Below, piece by piece: positions 50,601 through 61,469 of a stretch of DNA of 64,000 nucleotides. The first letter of the stretch is position 1, and every line of letters starts with the position of its first letter. The notes beneath the pieces were generated by a model. It did not search any database. It was not told the origin of the DNA and saw nothing but the letters and a program-made list of their open reading frames with translations. This stretch comes from Sipunculus nudus (Eukaryota; Annelida; Sipuncula; Golfingiida; Sipunculidae). A program made the translations under genes and the position numbers. Location of the stretch: assembly GCA_026874595.1 (NCBI GenBank), contig CM049321.1:20490979-20554978 (forward strand). Direction: 5' to 3'.

Positions 50601-52605
50601 CAACGAATGATGTAATTTTATTTTGAAGACTGGGGTTGCCGATCCCTTATAACGATTGGTCGAGCCATCTTACTACCCTGTTTAAATACTGTACAAAATA
50701 CCATAAACCTTAAAAAAGTCAAATCAATATTATTGCAAACTCTCACCTGGCAGAAGCACTAAAGAATCAGTTATATTCACGAAGCTTATCAACAGCCAGC
50801 CAAATAAATATTTTCTCTTCTTATTGTATAAAGTATGTATACGTTTCTTATGAGCTGGGTGTTAATATACAATTAATGGCAGCAAAGTTGGTTGCAACTT
50901 TGTATAATTTTCCATCGAGAAGGAAAATGATAACATTCATTCTTTGTACTTCAGGTCCGAAACGGGAAGTGATGTATAACTAATTTTACAGTTAAGATGC
51001 TGAAGAACAGGCCTGAGGAAAAGTTTGTATTGCTGTCTCGCTGGGTGGATGTGTCTGGATGGAGTGTTTGTTTTTACCTGGTCTGTTCCACAGTTTAACT
51101 GTTTATATACGAACTGTACAATAAAACCCTGTTGATGAATCATTAAAACCACTTATTTATGCACATATGTTAAACTGTTAAAAGTAGGGGTAGAAAACAC
51201 AGTACGATCACAATATCAGGTACAAGACGGGCATTTAACGTGCTCATAAAATTGTTGGCGACATCTTGCAGAGTCTGATGGACCAAATAGAGCTAAATAA
51301 TAGAAAGTATATATTAAAGTTTAAATAAATATTAAGTCTTAAATTCCATTGTCCTTTGAATATGTCTCCACATGTCATAATTGAAGTTGTAAATTGCGAA
51401 CAAAAGGGAAATTTTGTTTGTTTTGGAGCTAATGATAAAAAATTGTCAGACAGACACTCAAAAACCAACTACAACCAAGGCATGCATGGAAGTAATCACT
51501 GACACAAATTTGAATAATAATAAGGAAAGTTATCGCACAAAAACGAAAACGCATATAGTATTTCTTTTCGAAATACTATATGCTAGGTAAAACCATATTG
51601 ACCTAATGATAACAACTTCAATGTTAACTTGAGACTGATCCATTAACCAACAGCCATGTGTTTGCTTGCATTAATCTGAGTTCAAGTAAAAAGGATGCCA
51701 GGTTATTTTGTTTGATAAACCTAATAATTATCTCGCCGTGTCGTTTTACTTTATGCATAATTAATGTAGGTTAATTTTGCTAACACACTTGACAGGCTTC
51801 TTGATAATTACTTGTTTAACTATGAAACATTTTACTCATAGCCACCGTTAACTTATAAACAGCAGCCAGCCAAAATGTAGAAGACTCAAATGGTTTCAGC
51901 ATGCAACATTTGAAATAAATTGAATACGATTTTTTTTATCCATAGGACCCTAGCTCACCACAAAATAGATATTACTAGTGTGTTATGTAGATCTGTGGTA
52001 TAGGTGAACAGTTAGTCAATAAGTAGGTACCCTGACCTGCTCTGTAAGTGTCATGTTTGGTCCATTTATTACTATATATAATATACCATTTATTACTAAA
52101 AACGCACATGTTATGTTAACTCTTTTATTGTTTAGCTCAATTTTCAGGAGTACAAAAAAATTCTCCCGCCTGGAGAAAGTATTTTATATTCAATATTGCT
52201 CTGAAATTAAAGGGACCTTAAAATTACTTTGTGGTTGCTTTTGCTGTAATCGTTTTATAAACTTTATAAAAATGTGTTTTCTTTTTTTTAATTTTCCCTT
52301 AATACACAAAAAACAAAGTGTTGTCGCAGTTTCCAATACATCATTCTGAATGGTACACTTGAAATATTCCATTTCATAAAGTTCTAATCCAGAAAATATT
52401 ATATATTGATGCCTAAACATTAAATTAACACTTTCATTATTGGAACTTAGTGTTTTGTCAGTCATGTAATCTATTGAGATATCATTGCACAGGATATAAA
52501 AAAAATCACATAATAAAAAATATGTTAAAGCTTACCTAACATTAATGCTTCACTCTCTGGGCACTGAAGAAATGTGAACAGCAGCAAGACCGATATGAAC
52601 CCCAT
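43779..52605 (-). CDS. Gene C: double C-type lectin membrane receptor, tail truncated by a stop codon
   Basis: On the minus strand exons 52605-52536, 46709-46500, 45964-45851, 45672-45418, 44905-44771, 44454-44380 and 43903-43779 give 984 nt, or 327 residues. All junctions are phase 1. Exon 1 is a signal peptide (MGFISVLLLFTFLQCPESEA). CTLD1 has RLAC, LWLGL, HCAVV, NKCHV and FACESK. CTLD2 has NMCKVRN, VWVGL, ECAVAF, VGCYS and FVCCAC. As in gene B there is no EPN/QPD or WND, so Ca-dependent sugar binding is unlikely. Exon 6 is a 25-residue Thr/Ser/Tyr stalk that I did not find in gene B. The helix spans about 301-321 and is followed by only six residues. Intron 1 is 5.8 kb and holds repeats and an antisense pseudogene-like frame. 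Orientation is opposite to gene B, consistent with an inverted local duplication. Confidence 0.83.
44380..44454 (-). CDS. Gene C stalk exon (Thr/Ser-rich linker)
   Basis: A 75-nt phase-1 exon flanked by ATATTTGCAG and GTATGT signals. It encodes an acidic then Thr-rich linker (PREYYDTETTVGSQE, then FTTTN) between CTLD2 and the membrane helix. Being symmetric (1-1), it can be skipped without changing frame, so it may be a cassette exon. It could lengthen the stalk and carry O-glycans. Confidence 0.7.
44461..44676. repeat. Two (TA)n tracts enclosing a hairpin sequence
   Basis: TA tracts at 44461-44510 and 44634-44676. Between them an inverted repeat (44511-44547 and 44560-44596) starts CGAAAGTTAAGATAAACAG and closes with its complement. 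It is followed by ACAGACTAACACGGCTATAC, which resembles a retroelement 3' end I have seen in other animals but cannot name. It lies in gene C intron 5. Confidence 0.75.
46786..46828 (+). repeat. 21-bp direct duplication
   Basis: GTAGGAGCATAAAGAAGCA occurs twice in a row in gene C intron 1. Confidence 0.85.
47128..47591 (+). pseudogene. Unidentified frameshifted coding remnant, antisense in gene C intron 1
   Basis: Two adjacent plus-strand frames look like one broken protein: 47128-47382 (with SDPKTEAFSSVFITLESFN, then FANKCVVLVGMFCGGPV) and about 47394-47591 (GFEAFYYGLTVTMPIFQKR, then EKKVRLAKRLKQEAASFINE, stop). A single frame change near 47380 would join them. I do not recognise the family. 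The amphipathic, lysine-rich C-terminus looks like real protein. It may be a retrocopy or a transposon gene fragment. The overlapping 160-codon minus-strand frame is taken to be its shadow. Confidence 0.4.
47592..50930. other. Middle of gene C intron 1
   Basis: AT-rich intronic sequence. Open frames of 60-70 codons on both strands show no domain and no splice-supported extension. Confidence 0.45.
50931..51545. repeat. Block in gene C intron 1 duplicated near 60.6-63.7 kb
   Basis: Segments match 60630-60860 (TGGATGGAGTGTTT, then ACCCTGTTGATG), 61320-61430 (AAATAATAGAAAGTATATAT) and 63440-63690 (GATGTCTCCACATGTCATAA, then AAACAAAAGGGAAATTTT) in the same order. This ties the gene C intron to sequence beyond the gene D relic. 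Confidence 0.7.
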
Positions 52606-52715
52606 TTTGTTGTCCACTTTTACTGTCAAGAGGGTGGTTTTGATTTCATGACATCATGTTCTGATTTCCACACAAGCTATATTCCTCGAACAAGGAGTTA
52701 CTATTATTTCCTGTT

Positions 52716-52724
52716 ATTTTATAT
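52716..52724 (-). promoter_or_regulatory. Possible TATA box of gene C
   Basis: On the minus strand CATATAAAAT lies about 110 nt upstream of the gene C start codon. Distance and match are plausible, but no transcription start is known. Confidence 0.35.
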
Positions 52725-53360
52725 GGTTAACCAAGCATCGTAACAGTCATCATGGTTATACGATTCCTGACACAAGACGTTTATTGTTTATTTAGTATGC
52801 GCATGTTTCCCTTATTATTTTTCATCATTGTGTCACAATAGCATATATTAACGTAAATAAAGTAGTTATCTTTATAGACAGGGGGCTTGAAATTATATAT
52901 GTTAAGCAATCAGTTATCTTTGGTTTGTGGTTATATTTCAAGTGTTGCCCTGGGTTCGTATAAACAATAAAGCTTGCTTCTTTGCTGCAAATTGGACCCG
53001 CGTGATATTATTATAATAACAATATTGAATTTCTTCTACTTGAGCAATATTACCAATGACCTAACCGTAATGCTACATCATCTTGGGAATAAATCTGTAG
53101 ATGAAAAATTATTACTAGGGATATTTCAATTGCCCAACTTATCCAAAAATTTGTGATTTCGACAATACAAATATCACACGACAACTTAAACCTGCACCAA
53201 GCGAGGCATGGAGTGTCTCATGATGTGAGCGCCCTCGTCCATTTTACATCAGAGATGGCAAAGTATTATCTTACTTAACAAAACCCAACTATAAATATGT
53301 CTTGACTTGTGATCCCTATCAAATTATAATTCCCTTTGTGTGATTTTAATAAAAGTATCG

Positions 53361-54258
53361 ATGGAGACAAGAAAAAATATTATTCCTGCCAAAGCATGTT
53401 TTATATACTAGATTTAGCCATTCAAGATGTGTAATCATGCAAAATTTAGGACGACAATTCAATGAACTCCTATGATATGTGTGTTTTCATTAAAAATGGA
53501 CGCTGTGCACAACATGCGACACTGCCAGTTGTTTGCACAAGAAAGGCCGATATCTGAATTCCCTCCTTCGACGTGTATACGGCCTACTCTGTCAAAACAA
53601 AATTGGGGGTGGCGCCACCAGTCTTGGGCACATGTAGGCTGATCTAAAATGTATGGGCTACATACCAGGACGATACGTCAGACTACACTAGATATAGTTG
53701 GTGGGGCCACTAGCCTTGTGTCCGAGAAGGCTACCAAAGCTGTAAGAACCTGTTAAAGTTCAGGCAATTACTTTAATAAAACGAACATACCATGAAAACT
53801 TCAGCTAAGCGGAAGCGGTTTAGTGGTACCGCGTCCTTTTCAAATCCTGATATTATTGATGAACTACGTATAAATACTGAAAACTTTGGCCTGTAATTTA
53901 ACCTCAAGGAGTGCTGACAATATGCCAAGGCTATTTTACAACAATTTCAGGCGATTCATTTAAAAACTATCATCGTGTTGGTGATTAATATTCCTGCCAC
54001 TGCATGTTTTGTGTACTAGATATTAAAGAGATCACCAAATATTAAAGAGATCAAATAACTTGGTATGATGTAATAAATGTTGATTAATTTCTGCCATGTC
54101 TGATGTTATAGCTTCACACAACTGACTCATAAGGTAAAATAACTACACCAAAATAGAGCAAAATAAAACACCATTCCTGAGGAACCTTAAAAAGGCATTA
54201 TTTTTTTTATATTGTTTTGCAAAAATAACATCACCATCATCTAGAAAGTATGTTTTAC
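53361..54258. repeat. Direct duplication flanking the hAT relic, unit A
   Basis: About 850-900 bp collinear with 57740-58640. Shared phrases include GATGGAG, CAAGAAAGGCCGATATCT, GGTGGCGCCA and CTTCACACAACT, then ATAAGGTAAAATAACTAC. No protein is evident. The unit ends where the hAT subterminal repeats begin. Confidence 0.75.
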
Positions 54259-54842
54259 CCGTATCTCTTTCGTTATCGTACTCGAAACTGTACTCGAGTA
54301 CTTTAAAAGTACTCATAAAGTACTTCAATTACATATAATAATAATATTATGTATAAATATTTATAGACACTCTTTATACCTCCATCCGCCTATACATACA
54401 TGCATATCTATGTACATGCATACATACATTCATGAATACATATTTGAAAAAAAAAATTAGCTTTACAATTGTGTTTAGCTTGTTTAAACTTATTAAAGGG
54501 AAAACTATTATAAACTAATCAAGAGGTGACAGCTGTATGGTGTACGGTTTCACTGAGTAGTTCATTTCATTAAGTTAATAGTCACCTTGTTGTGTAATAT
54601 GATTGACCCCTCTTTGAGTAGCTAATAGTTTGCATTCTGCATGGCTTTCAGTACCTGTTTCAAACAAGTTTGTGACATTTAGCACACAATGGAGCTAGAG
54701 GTAACTTATCACATAATTTGGCAGGAGATTAGTTTGAGCAGATTGTTTCTTCAACAGGATTTAATTAAAGTTCAGATGAGTACAGTATAAGGGTGGTGGT
54801 CATTTGGCATTTTATTCAGTTGTCACCTGTCACTGAGTGAAT

Positions 54843-55585
54843 ATGGATACAGCTATTCAAGACCACACCCGCTCACTTGTTTCGGATCATTTTACCAAGT
54901 TGTCACCTGCCTCTAATGGAACATCTCAAGCAAAGTGCAACCACTGCCACAAACTATTCAAGACTGGTGCTCCCAACACAACCTCAAACTAATGGAAAAA
55001 GTGCTCTTTATTTTTAACATTGTGATAAAATCACACAACTTTATACCATACACCCAGCATGACACAAGATTGGCAGACAGTAGCAGATCACCAAATTGCC
55101 CTCTCATTCAAAGGCTAAGGAGTGAAAACCATATACTGAAATAACTGTGACAATTTCAGCCCTGGCCCGATGTTCCACATTCCAATTAGTGCTAGGAACA
55201 CAATCATAATTTTTTTTTGTATGGATGTTGGTGGCGGAGAGATTACTAACATTGTGATGAAACACTGAATCCCTGCTGGCTAGTAATAATACACCTTATC
55301 AGGCTGATGCCCATTACAACATCCTAGGTATTACTGCTGGTATTCTATGCCTTCTGATCCTCTCAGACTTGTTATTTATTACATGACATGTGAGCCTTAT
55401 TCATGGAACTCTCAGTCATAGTAATAGGCAGTGGCACTAGCTGTTATGTATTCTTATCAATCATAAATTCTATCCAGATTGTCTTCTCTCTCAGTAAGCA
55501 TAAGTAACACTTGTACTTAAAATTGGTATGACTAAACTCGGTAACAAAACAGCCTGTAGCACTAGATGTTATATACTCTTGTCAA

Positions 55586-55625
<40 letters not shown>

Positions 55626-57230
55626 AGTATATAATTAATGGAGCAGTAATGAATTTATTGATAATGAAATGTGGTATATTAAATTATTATAATCACACAA
55701 ATGTTTATATATTCAGGGAGTGCATCCAACAGTCAACCTCAATCCGCAACCAATGCAGCAGATATCGGCTTGTAAAACCCTAACAAAGTGTCAATCTTCC
55801 ATGTTCAGTCACTTCGGCGCTTCCACGAAGAATACGAGGAAGATGGGTCCTAATGATCCTCTCAAGTTAGAGTTGGACGAATCCATAGCTGATATATCTT
55901 CACCAACAACCCTAACACCCCACACACCCTGCTCGAATCACGAGAGTTCCGCCGTACTCTCCAGATTCCTCTGCCTGGCTACTCCCACTCTAACTAGACG
56001 TATTCTTCCTGGGCGCCACAGAAAACTCTCTACAAAAGTGCTGCAACTTCTCAACTCAGTCAGTGCTGTCACACTCATCATCGACATTTGGAGTAGCAGA
56101 CAGATGAAATCATTCCTCGTTGTCAGCGCCCACTGCATAGTTGATTGGGATCTCTACACTGTAATGCTGGCCTGCAAGCGATGAAAGGACGTCATACAGC
56201 AGACCGCATTCTAGGGGAAATTCCATTCTATCAACTCCAATTTGACCTTGAATACAAAATTGCCTACATTGTCACTGACAATGCAGCCAATATGAAGTGT
56301 GCATTTTGGGGTCAAGTTGACACGGGAAATTGAAGAGAAAACGGACAAAACAGATACTGAAAACGATGAAGACAATGATATTGACACTGAAACAGAAAGC
56401 GACACAGAAGAAGAAAGTCTATCCTCTGAAGAAGATCCTCTAACCTACATGCCTCATCATGAGTCCTGCTTTTGTCAAACTGACCAATTTATCATTCTGG
56501 AGTCTCTCAAGCAGTGGCCATAACTTTCTGCCGGCATTGATAAATGTTAGAACATAGCCACCTTTGTGCACAAGTCTACTGTAGCAACCGACAAGTTGGA
56601 AGAGGAAAGACGATTGTTAACAGCAAACACTACTCGCTGGATTTGTGGATATATCTACAACCCTTTAAGCTGACAAGAAAGTATCATCGTCATTGGTCAT
56701 TCCTGCAATAACATCACTCAAAGAATATGTAAGCAGCTTCCCCTCAAGATACAACTCTAAATTCATCTATGCACTGAAAATAATCAATGGCGTCAAGTCT
56801 AAATAAATACATAGGTGACCATGCCTATCACTGTGCTAACTTTCTGGAACCCCGATTCAAAGCAGAAGCCTTTACATCGGAAGAAGCCAACAAAGCCAAA
56901 CATGAAATAAGAGAAATTGTAAAGAAGACCAACAGCAAATATCCAGACACAGACGAAAGCAGTCGTCTATTTGCCATAAAAAAAAAGCATCCACAGGCAA
57001 CCATTAACTCTGAGGTCACAGAATATTTAGCAGAACCAACCCTTGAGGAAAGCTCCAACCCACTAGAATTCTTGAAGAGGGCCGAAGGACGTTTCATTGC
57101 TCTTGTCAATCTGGCAAGGAAGTCCTTGTCTTTAACAGCGTCTTCTGTCTCTGTGGAGCGGGCTTTTATTATCTCTGGAAAGATGGTCCGACCAGACAGA
57201 GAAGGATGAGCGACGGCAATTTTAAAACTC
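54843..57230 (+). pseudogene. hAT-family transposase pseudogene (BED zinc finger + dimerisation domain)
   Basis: The first piece (54843-54989) carries a BED-like CNHCHKLFKTGAPNTTSN and then an in-frame stop where the family has Leu. Pieces continue at 55720-56184 (LIIDIWSSRQMKSFLVVSA), 56170-56333 (MKGRHTADRIL, IVTDNAANM), 56333-56460 (acidic Asp/Glu/Thr stretch), about 56560-56640 (KSTVATDKLEEE) and 56787-57209 (YHCANFLEPRFK, then the dimerisation motif SVSVERAFIISGKM). Frame changes near 56170 and 56300-56330, a gap between 54990 and 55720, and the early stop make it non-functional. The family performs cut-and-paste transposition with 8-bp target duplications. Confidence 0.85.
55588..55621 (+). 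repeat. (CT)n microsatellite
   Basis: About 34 bp of CT inside the hAT relic. Confidence 0.95.
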
Positions 57231-57739
57231 AAACGTTCGTAAAAAGTAACTCGCACTTTTAATTTCTGTCATTCTATGACATTCTATGACATGTTCTGGG
57301 TGGGGCGCCTTGTATCAAGTATTTATCACAGTGCTTCTGATATTGTGATGTTTGATGTTTGATATGTTTTATTTTCTTTGATTTAAATTATTGTAACTAT
57401 TGACTGTAACGGTAATATTAATCGTAGTTTGTTTAGTAACAGGTTAGTAACTGCAAACGCTAGTATATTTTCTGCTACTTGTGTGTTTGGCATGCTTTCT
57501 TTTGTTTTCAATTATTGTATATGTTTTCATGTATAAATATTAAATTAATAAAGTATTGTGAATAAAAATTTGTGTTCCTGCTTATTTTTACTCCACATCC
57601 TAGCCCAGATTTAAATGCTGAAAGTACTCGTTAAAGAAGTTATGAGTACATTTTAAGTACTCGCTACTCGTACTCGAGTACTTTAAAAGTACTTAATACT
57701 CATACTCGAGTACTTTCAATGTACTCGAACCCAACTCTG

Positions 57740-58640
57740 TGATGGAGTCCAAGAAAAATTATATAACCTGCCACACCAAGTTTTGTGTAGCAGATACAGA
57801 CATTCAAGATGTATAAACATGCATAATTACAGGCCGACAAGTCAACCCAATCCTAGGATATGTGTGCCTTCTATCCAAAATCAGATACATATGAACGCTG
57901 AACATAACATGCGACACTACTTTTGCACAAGAAAGGCCGATATCTCAATTCCCTCCATCGATGTGTACACAGACCTATTCTGCCAAAACAAAGTTGGAGG
58001 TGGCGCCATCAGCCTTGAGTTCATGTGAGTTGAATGGATGAAAAGATGTATGGAAATGCAAAACATCTAGATGATACATCAGACTTCTGATATATACGAT
58101 ATGTAACCCTTACATTGTAAATGGGGCCACCAGTTTTGTATCCGAGAAAGCTATCCAACATGTATGGAAATGCCAACGTTCAGGCAAACACATTAATATA
58201 CTGAACTTACCATAAATACCCCAGCTTTGCAGCAGCGGATTAATGGAACCACGTCCTTTTATAGTCCTAGCATAAATGATGAACCACATAAAAATACTGA
58301 ACAAATATCCTTCTATAATTTAACATGAATGAGTACTGGCAATACGCCAAGGCAAATTAACATACATTTTTAAATCATTTTTAAACATTCAGCTTGTTGG
58401 TCAATATTAACTAAAGGTTCCTTGGTCAAATCACTTGGTATTGTGTAATAAATATTGATGTATTCTTTCATTTTTGATGTTACAGCTTCACACAACTAAC
58501 TTATAAGGTAAAATAACTACGTTCAAGTCCCAAGCAAAATAAACCATTGAAGGCATAGGTTTGAATATTTTGATTATTTGCAAAAACTGCATCACGATCA
58601 TCTAGATGCATGTGTTTTAAGCATACACTTTTTATTCCGT
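57740..58640. repeat. Direct duplication flanking the hAT relic, unit B
   Basis: Collinear with unit A at 53361-54258. It starts within a base or two of the hAT right terminus. A further short echo of its inner part (CTATCCAACATGTATGGA, then CTAACGTTCAGGCAA) lies at 58685-58730. Confidence 0.75.
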
Positions 58641-59261
58641 AAAATTGTTTGCTCGTACCTCTTCATTGTAACTGTGCGAGAAAACTATCCAACATGTATG
58701 GACATGCTAACGTTCAGGCAATTTCAGCTGGTCACCTCAAGCACATTACTTGAGTGAAACTTACTTAATTATGAAATATATTTTTTCTTTAAATTATCGT
58801 TTGTAAATCAATAGGACCTTAGGTTATGGTTTTGGAAAACATGAGTTGTCAGTGTACATTGTGTAAAAGGTTTTCCCGATGTGGCCACATGTGAAATACA
58901 TAAAAAAATACAATCAAGTAAATGAAGAGCCTGCAGTCTCATTTAAGCATAAAAACTGATTGAAGAAGAAAGAATATAACTGACATGTACCTGTTATCTT
59001 ATTACAATTGATATATACAATACTATATTATTAGTTATAAATGGTAGTACTATCAGTTTAACGTTTAAAAAATTATTACATAATATGTTCAAAGAAAGCT
59101 AAAAATTACATATTATTTATTAACATCGACGTCCAAAAAAAAGGTACATGCATGAGCAAGCCCGTAAATTCCCTAAAGTTGTTCGTTATCGATATCACCT
59201 GTGAAACAACATAACCCCTACCGACTTCTCATAGCAATATGAACGGTATGTTGCACGTGAT
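58641..59261. other. Intergenic stretch before the gene D relic
   Basis: AT-rich sequence with no recognised coding or repeat structure beyond the short echo of unit B. Confidence 0.4.
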
Positions 59262-59358
59262 TCAGTTCTCAATAGAAAGTTCAATCTTGACACTTCCCTT
59301 GATATTTGCCGATCTGTACGTAGTAAAAATTGTGGAAGATAAATTGCCAGAAGGTCAC
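59262..59358 (-). pseudogene. Gene D relic, cytoplasmic-tail exon
   Basis: After an acceptor (AATTGCAG) the minus strand aligns with the gene C tail exon: PSGNLSSTIFTTYRS against ESPGNLSATRVVTYIS. In the required phase 2 the first full codon is TGA, and the conserved SGRV..G.RP end is lost. It is therefore degenerate. Confidence 0.55.
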
Positions 59359-59588
59359 CTGCAATTTTATTTTCCTATGATTAGTAAACATTCGGGCATT
59401 TATTTAACTAATTTTCCTTTAGTATCTTCATCTGAAAGTATATACTTGATCAGTAAGATAATAATGTCTTCAGAACAGTGGGCTATAAAGACAAGAACAC
59501 TTGTTACAAATATGACATGACGAATACATAATGACTATCAAAAATAATACGACAATAAACCATGAAAATGTCGACTCTCAGATTCTCC

Positions 59589-59719
59589 TCAGAAGTCCAA
59601 TCTACACGTAATAATAAGGAATGTCAACCCGATAGGGGACATAAAGCAGGGGGCACCTAATAAGATTATCAGCAAAGGCCATTGTTGATATTTGTCTTCA
59701 AACTTCATCTCTTTCCAGT
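59589..59719 (-). pseudogene. Gene D relic, transmembrane exon
   Basis: After CAG at 59720-59722 a phase-1 frame encodes WKEMKFEDKYQQW, then a hydrophobic helix (PLLIILLGAPCFMSPIGL), and stops at TGA. Flanking nucleotides match gene C: GAGAATCTGAGAG-TCGACA against GAACTGAGAG-GTAACA-GTCGACA, so the splice donor is deleted here. No CTLD exons lie between this exon and the duplicated intron block at 60.6 kb, a gap of only about 0.9 kb against 7 kb in gene C. I infer a partial duplicate that lost its lectin domains. Confidence 0.55.
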
Positions 59720-59926
59720 CTGAACGTACACTTAAATTATAAGATACATATTCTAAAATAGGTTTGTGTAATAAATGTATTTAATGTATTCCATTTTATG
59801 TGGAACTATATCCACATTTATGACTCATAAGCATTGGTATGCTAGGCATGGGAATCATTAAATTAAGCAAAAGAGTAAAGAATCAACAATAATAAAAAAA
59901 GCAAATGTGTATTAGAAATTGTATGT

Positions 59927-60180
59927 TTACATAATCCAACAGCTTATCCTTGAATATTTGATATGGGTCGAAGAAAATAACACTTGCACTTCTTTTGGAG
60001 ACACCACATAAAATGTCAGTGGTATTGTCACTGTCTTGCACATAAAATCACCCATATCCTCAATTGATCCTAATATAATAAACACCTCGTGATTTCGAAT
60101 TCCAATTGCTTTCACAACAAATCTGGAAACTTTATTCTCGAAATGTTCAGGGTTGTTCTTTCTTAAAGCCCTGACATTTA
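59927..60180 (-). other. Unassigned minus-strand open frame upstream of gene D relic
   Basis: From an acceptor-like TTAAATGTCAG (ending near 60169) the minus strand stays open to 59927, with RFVVKAIGIRNHEVFIILGS, DFMCKTVTIPLTFYVVSPKE and VQVLFSS. It looks protein-like but matches no domain I know, and its phase does not join the gene D transmembrane exon. Confidence 0.25.
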
Positions 60181-61413
60181 ATCATAAACGCTGACATATA
60201 AGTACAGGCATACCATTTGGAACTGGTAAGATTGAACGGATATATTGTTTTGTCTGGCAATTATATTTCCCCTACTTATTTGCTCACATAAAATTAGTCA
60301 TCCCAAACGTTATATACTCTTATCTTGTTTAATAGTAACACCAGCATAAGGTTATAATTGTTTAAAATAATGGCATAGGTAAAGGAAAGATAAAGTAATG
60401 GTCATCAAATTAAAAAAAAAAAGTAGAGCAGGTAAGATGCACGAGCTTATTCTTACATGCAAAACAAACACAAGTTTTGTTGTACTCAGTAGGCTTCCAT
60501 ATTATATTATGGATATTATTGTTAGTCATGTTTTTAGAAAAGTTAAACATTTATCAATTGTGTTTGTATATAACATTTTGTGCATGGTTTTCTCAAATTA
60601 TTAAGACATTTTTTACAATAGTTATTTTAATAGTTTGAATGTGGTGGGTCTACAAAATACATGAAATCGTAAGTCGGTTTTTTGATGAGCAAAATTAAAC
60701 AACTGTCAAATCTTTTTAATAATTGTTTTCCTGTCTCATTGAGTGGATGTGTTCCTGGATGGAGTGTTTTTTTGTCTGTCCCACGGTAAAACTGTCTGGA
60801 TATCATTTGTACCATAGAAACCCTGTTGATGGATAGTGACACCACTTATTTATGTAAATATGATATAATCTAAGATGACCTTAACCAAATCCAACGAATA
60901 GAGGGCATAAAAAATAAAGATTGAGAGAGAGGGAAATATATCTGAAGCTTCTTAGATAGAAATCAATCCTTTTAATATATAATGATACAAGACATTCTAC
61001 AGATATAAATATATAGGGCTTACATATGCCGCGTGGTGTACATTAACCTAATTTTGAATTAGAGAATTTTTAAAAATACAAAAAAGAATATTAAAACAAC
61101 TGATTGTTCATCTGCTAATCAGGCTCTATGATATTAGCCATGACGGCTAAGCAGTAGCTGTGGTACCTCAGGGCGTCAGTATGATATAAGTTTGTCTCGA
61201 ACAGAACACGTGACCTTCTTATAAAAAATACAATTTTACTGAATCAAATGTACCTAATCTTTTGAGAATAGTACATGTAATTCTTTGTTCCAAATTAGTT
61301 TCGCCGTATACAATTTCATACATGCTTGAGTACAAGACATGCACTAAACCTAATCAAACAGGTGGCGGCGATATATTGCGAAAGATCGAGGGACCAGAGA
61401 TAAATAATAGAAA

Positions 61414-61469
<56 letters not shown>

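Larger units (their letters stand above)
54262..57738 (+). mobile_element. Decayed hAT DNA transposon
   Basis: Contains remnants of a BED-finger hAT transposase. It is bounded by clusters of ACTCGAGTAC/AAAGTACTT subterminal repeats (54275-54330 and 57612-57735). The right terminus reads ACCCAACTCTG, matching the hAT-type end CAGAGTTGGGT in inverse. The left terminus lacks this motif and is probably lost. A polyadenylation-like AATAAA lies near 57548. The element sits at the junction of two direct repeats. Confidence 0.78.

Noticed and set aside
56828-57256. 142-codon minus-strand open frame
   Set aside because: Antisense shadow of the hAT dimerisation region, which has clear family motifs on the plus strand.
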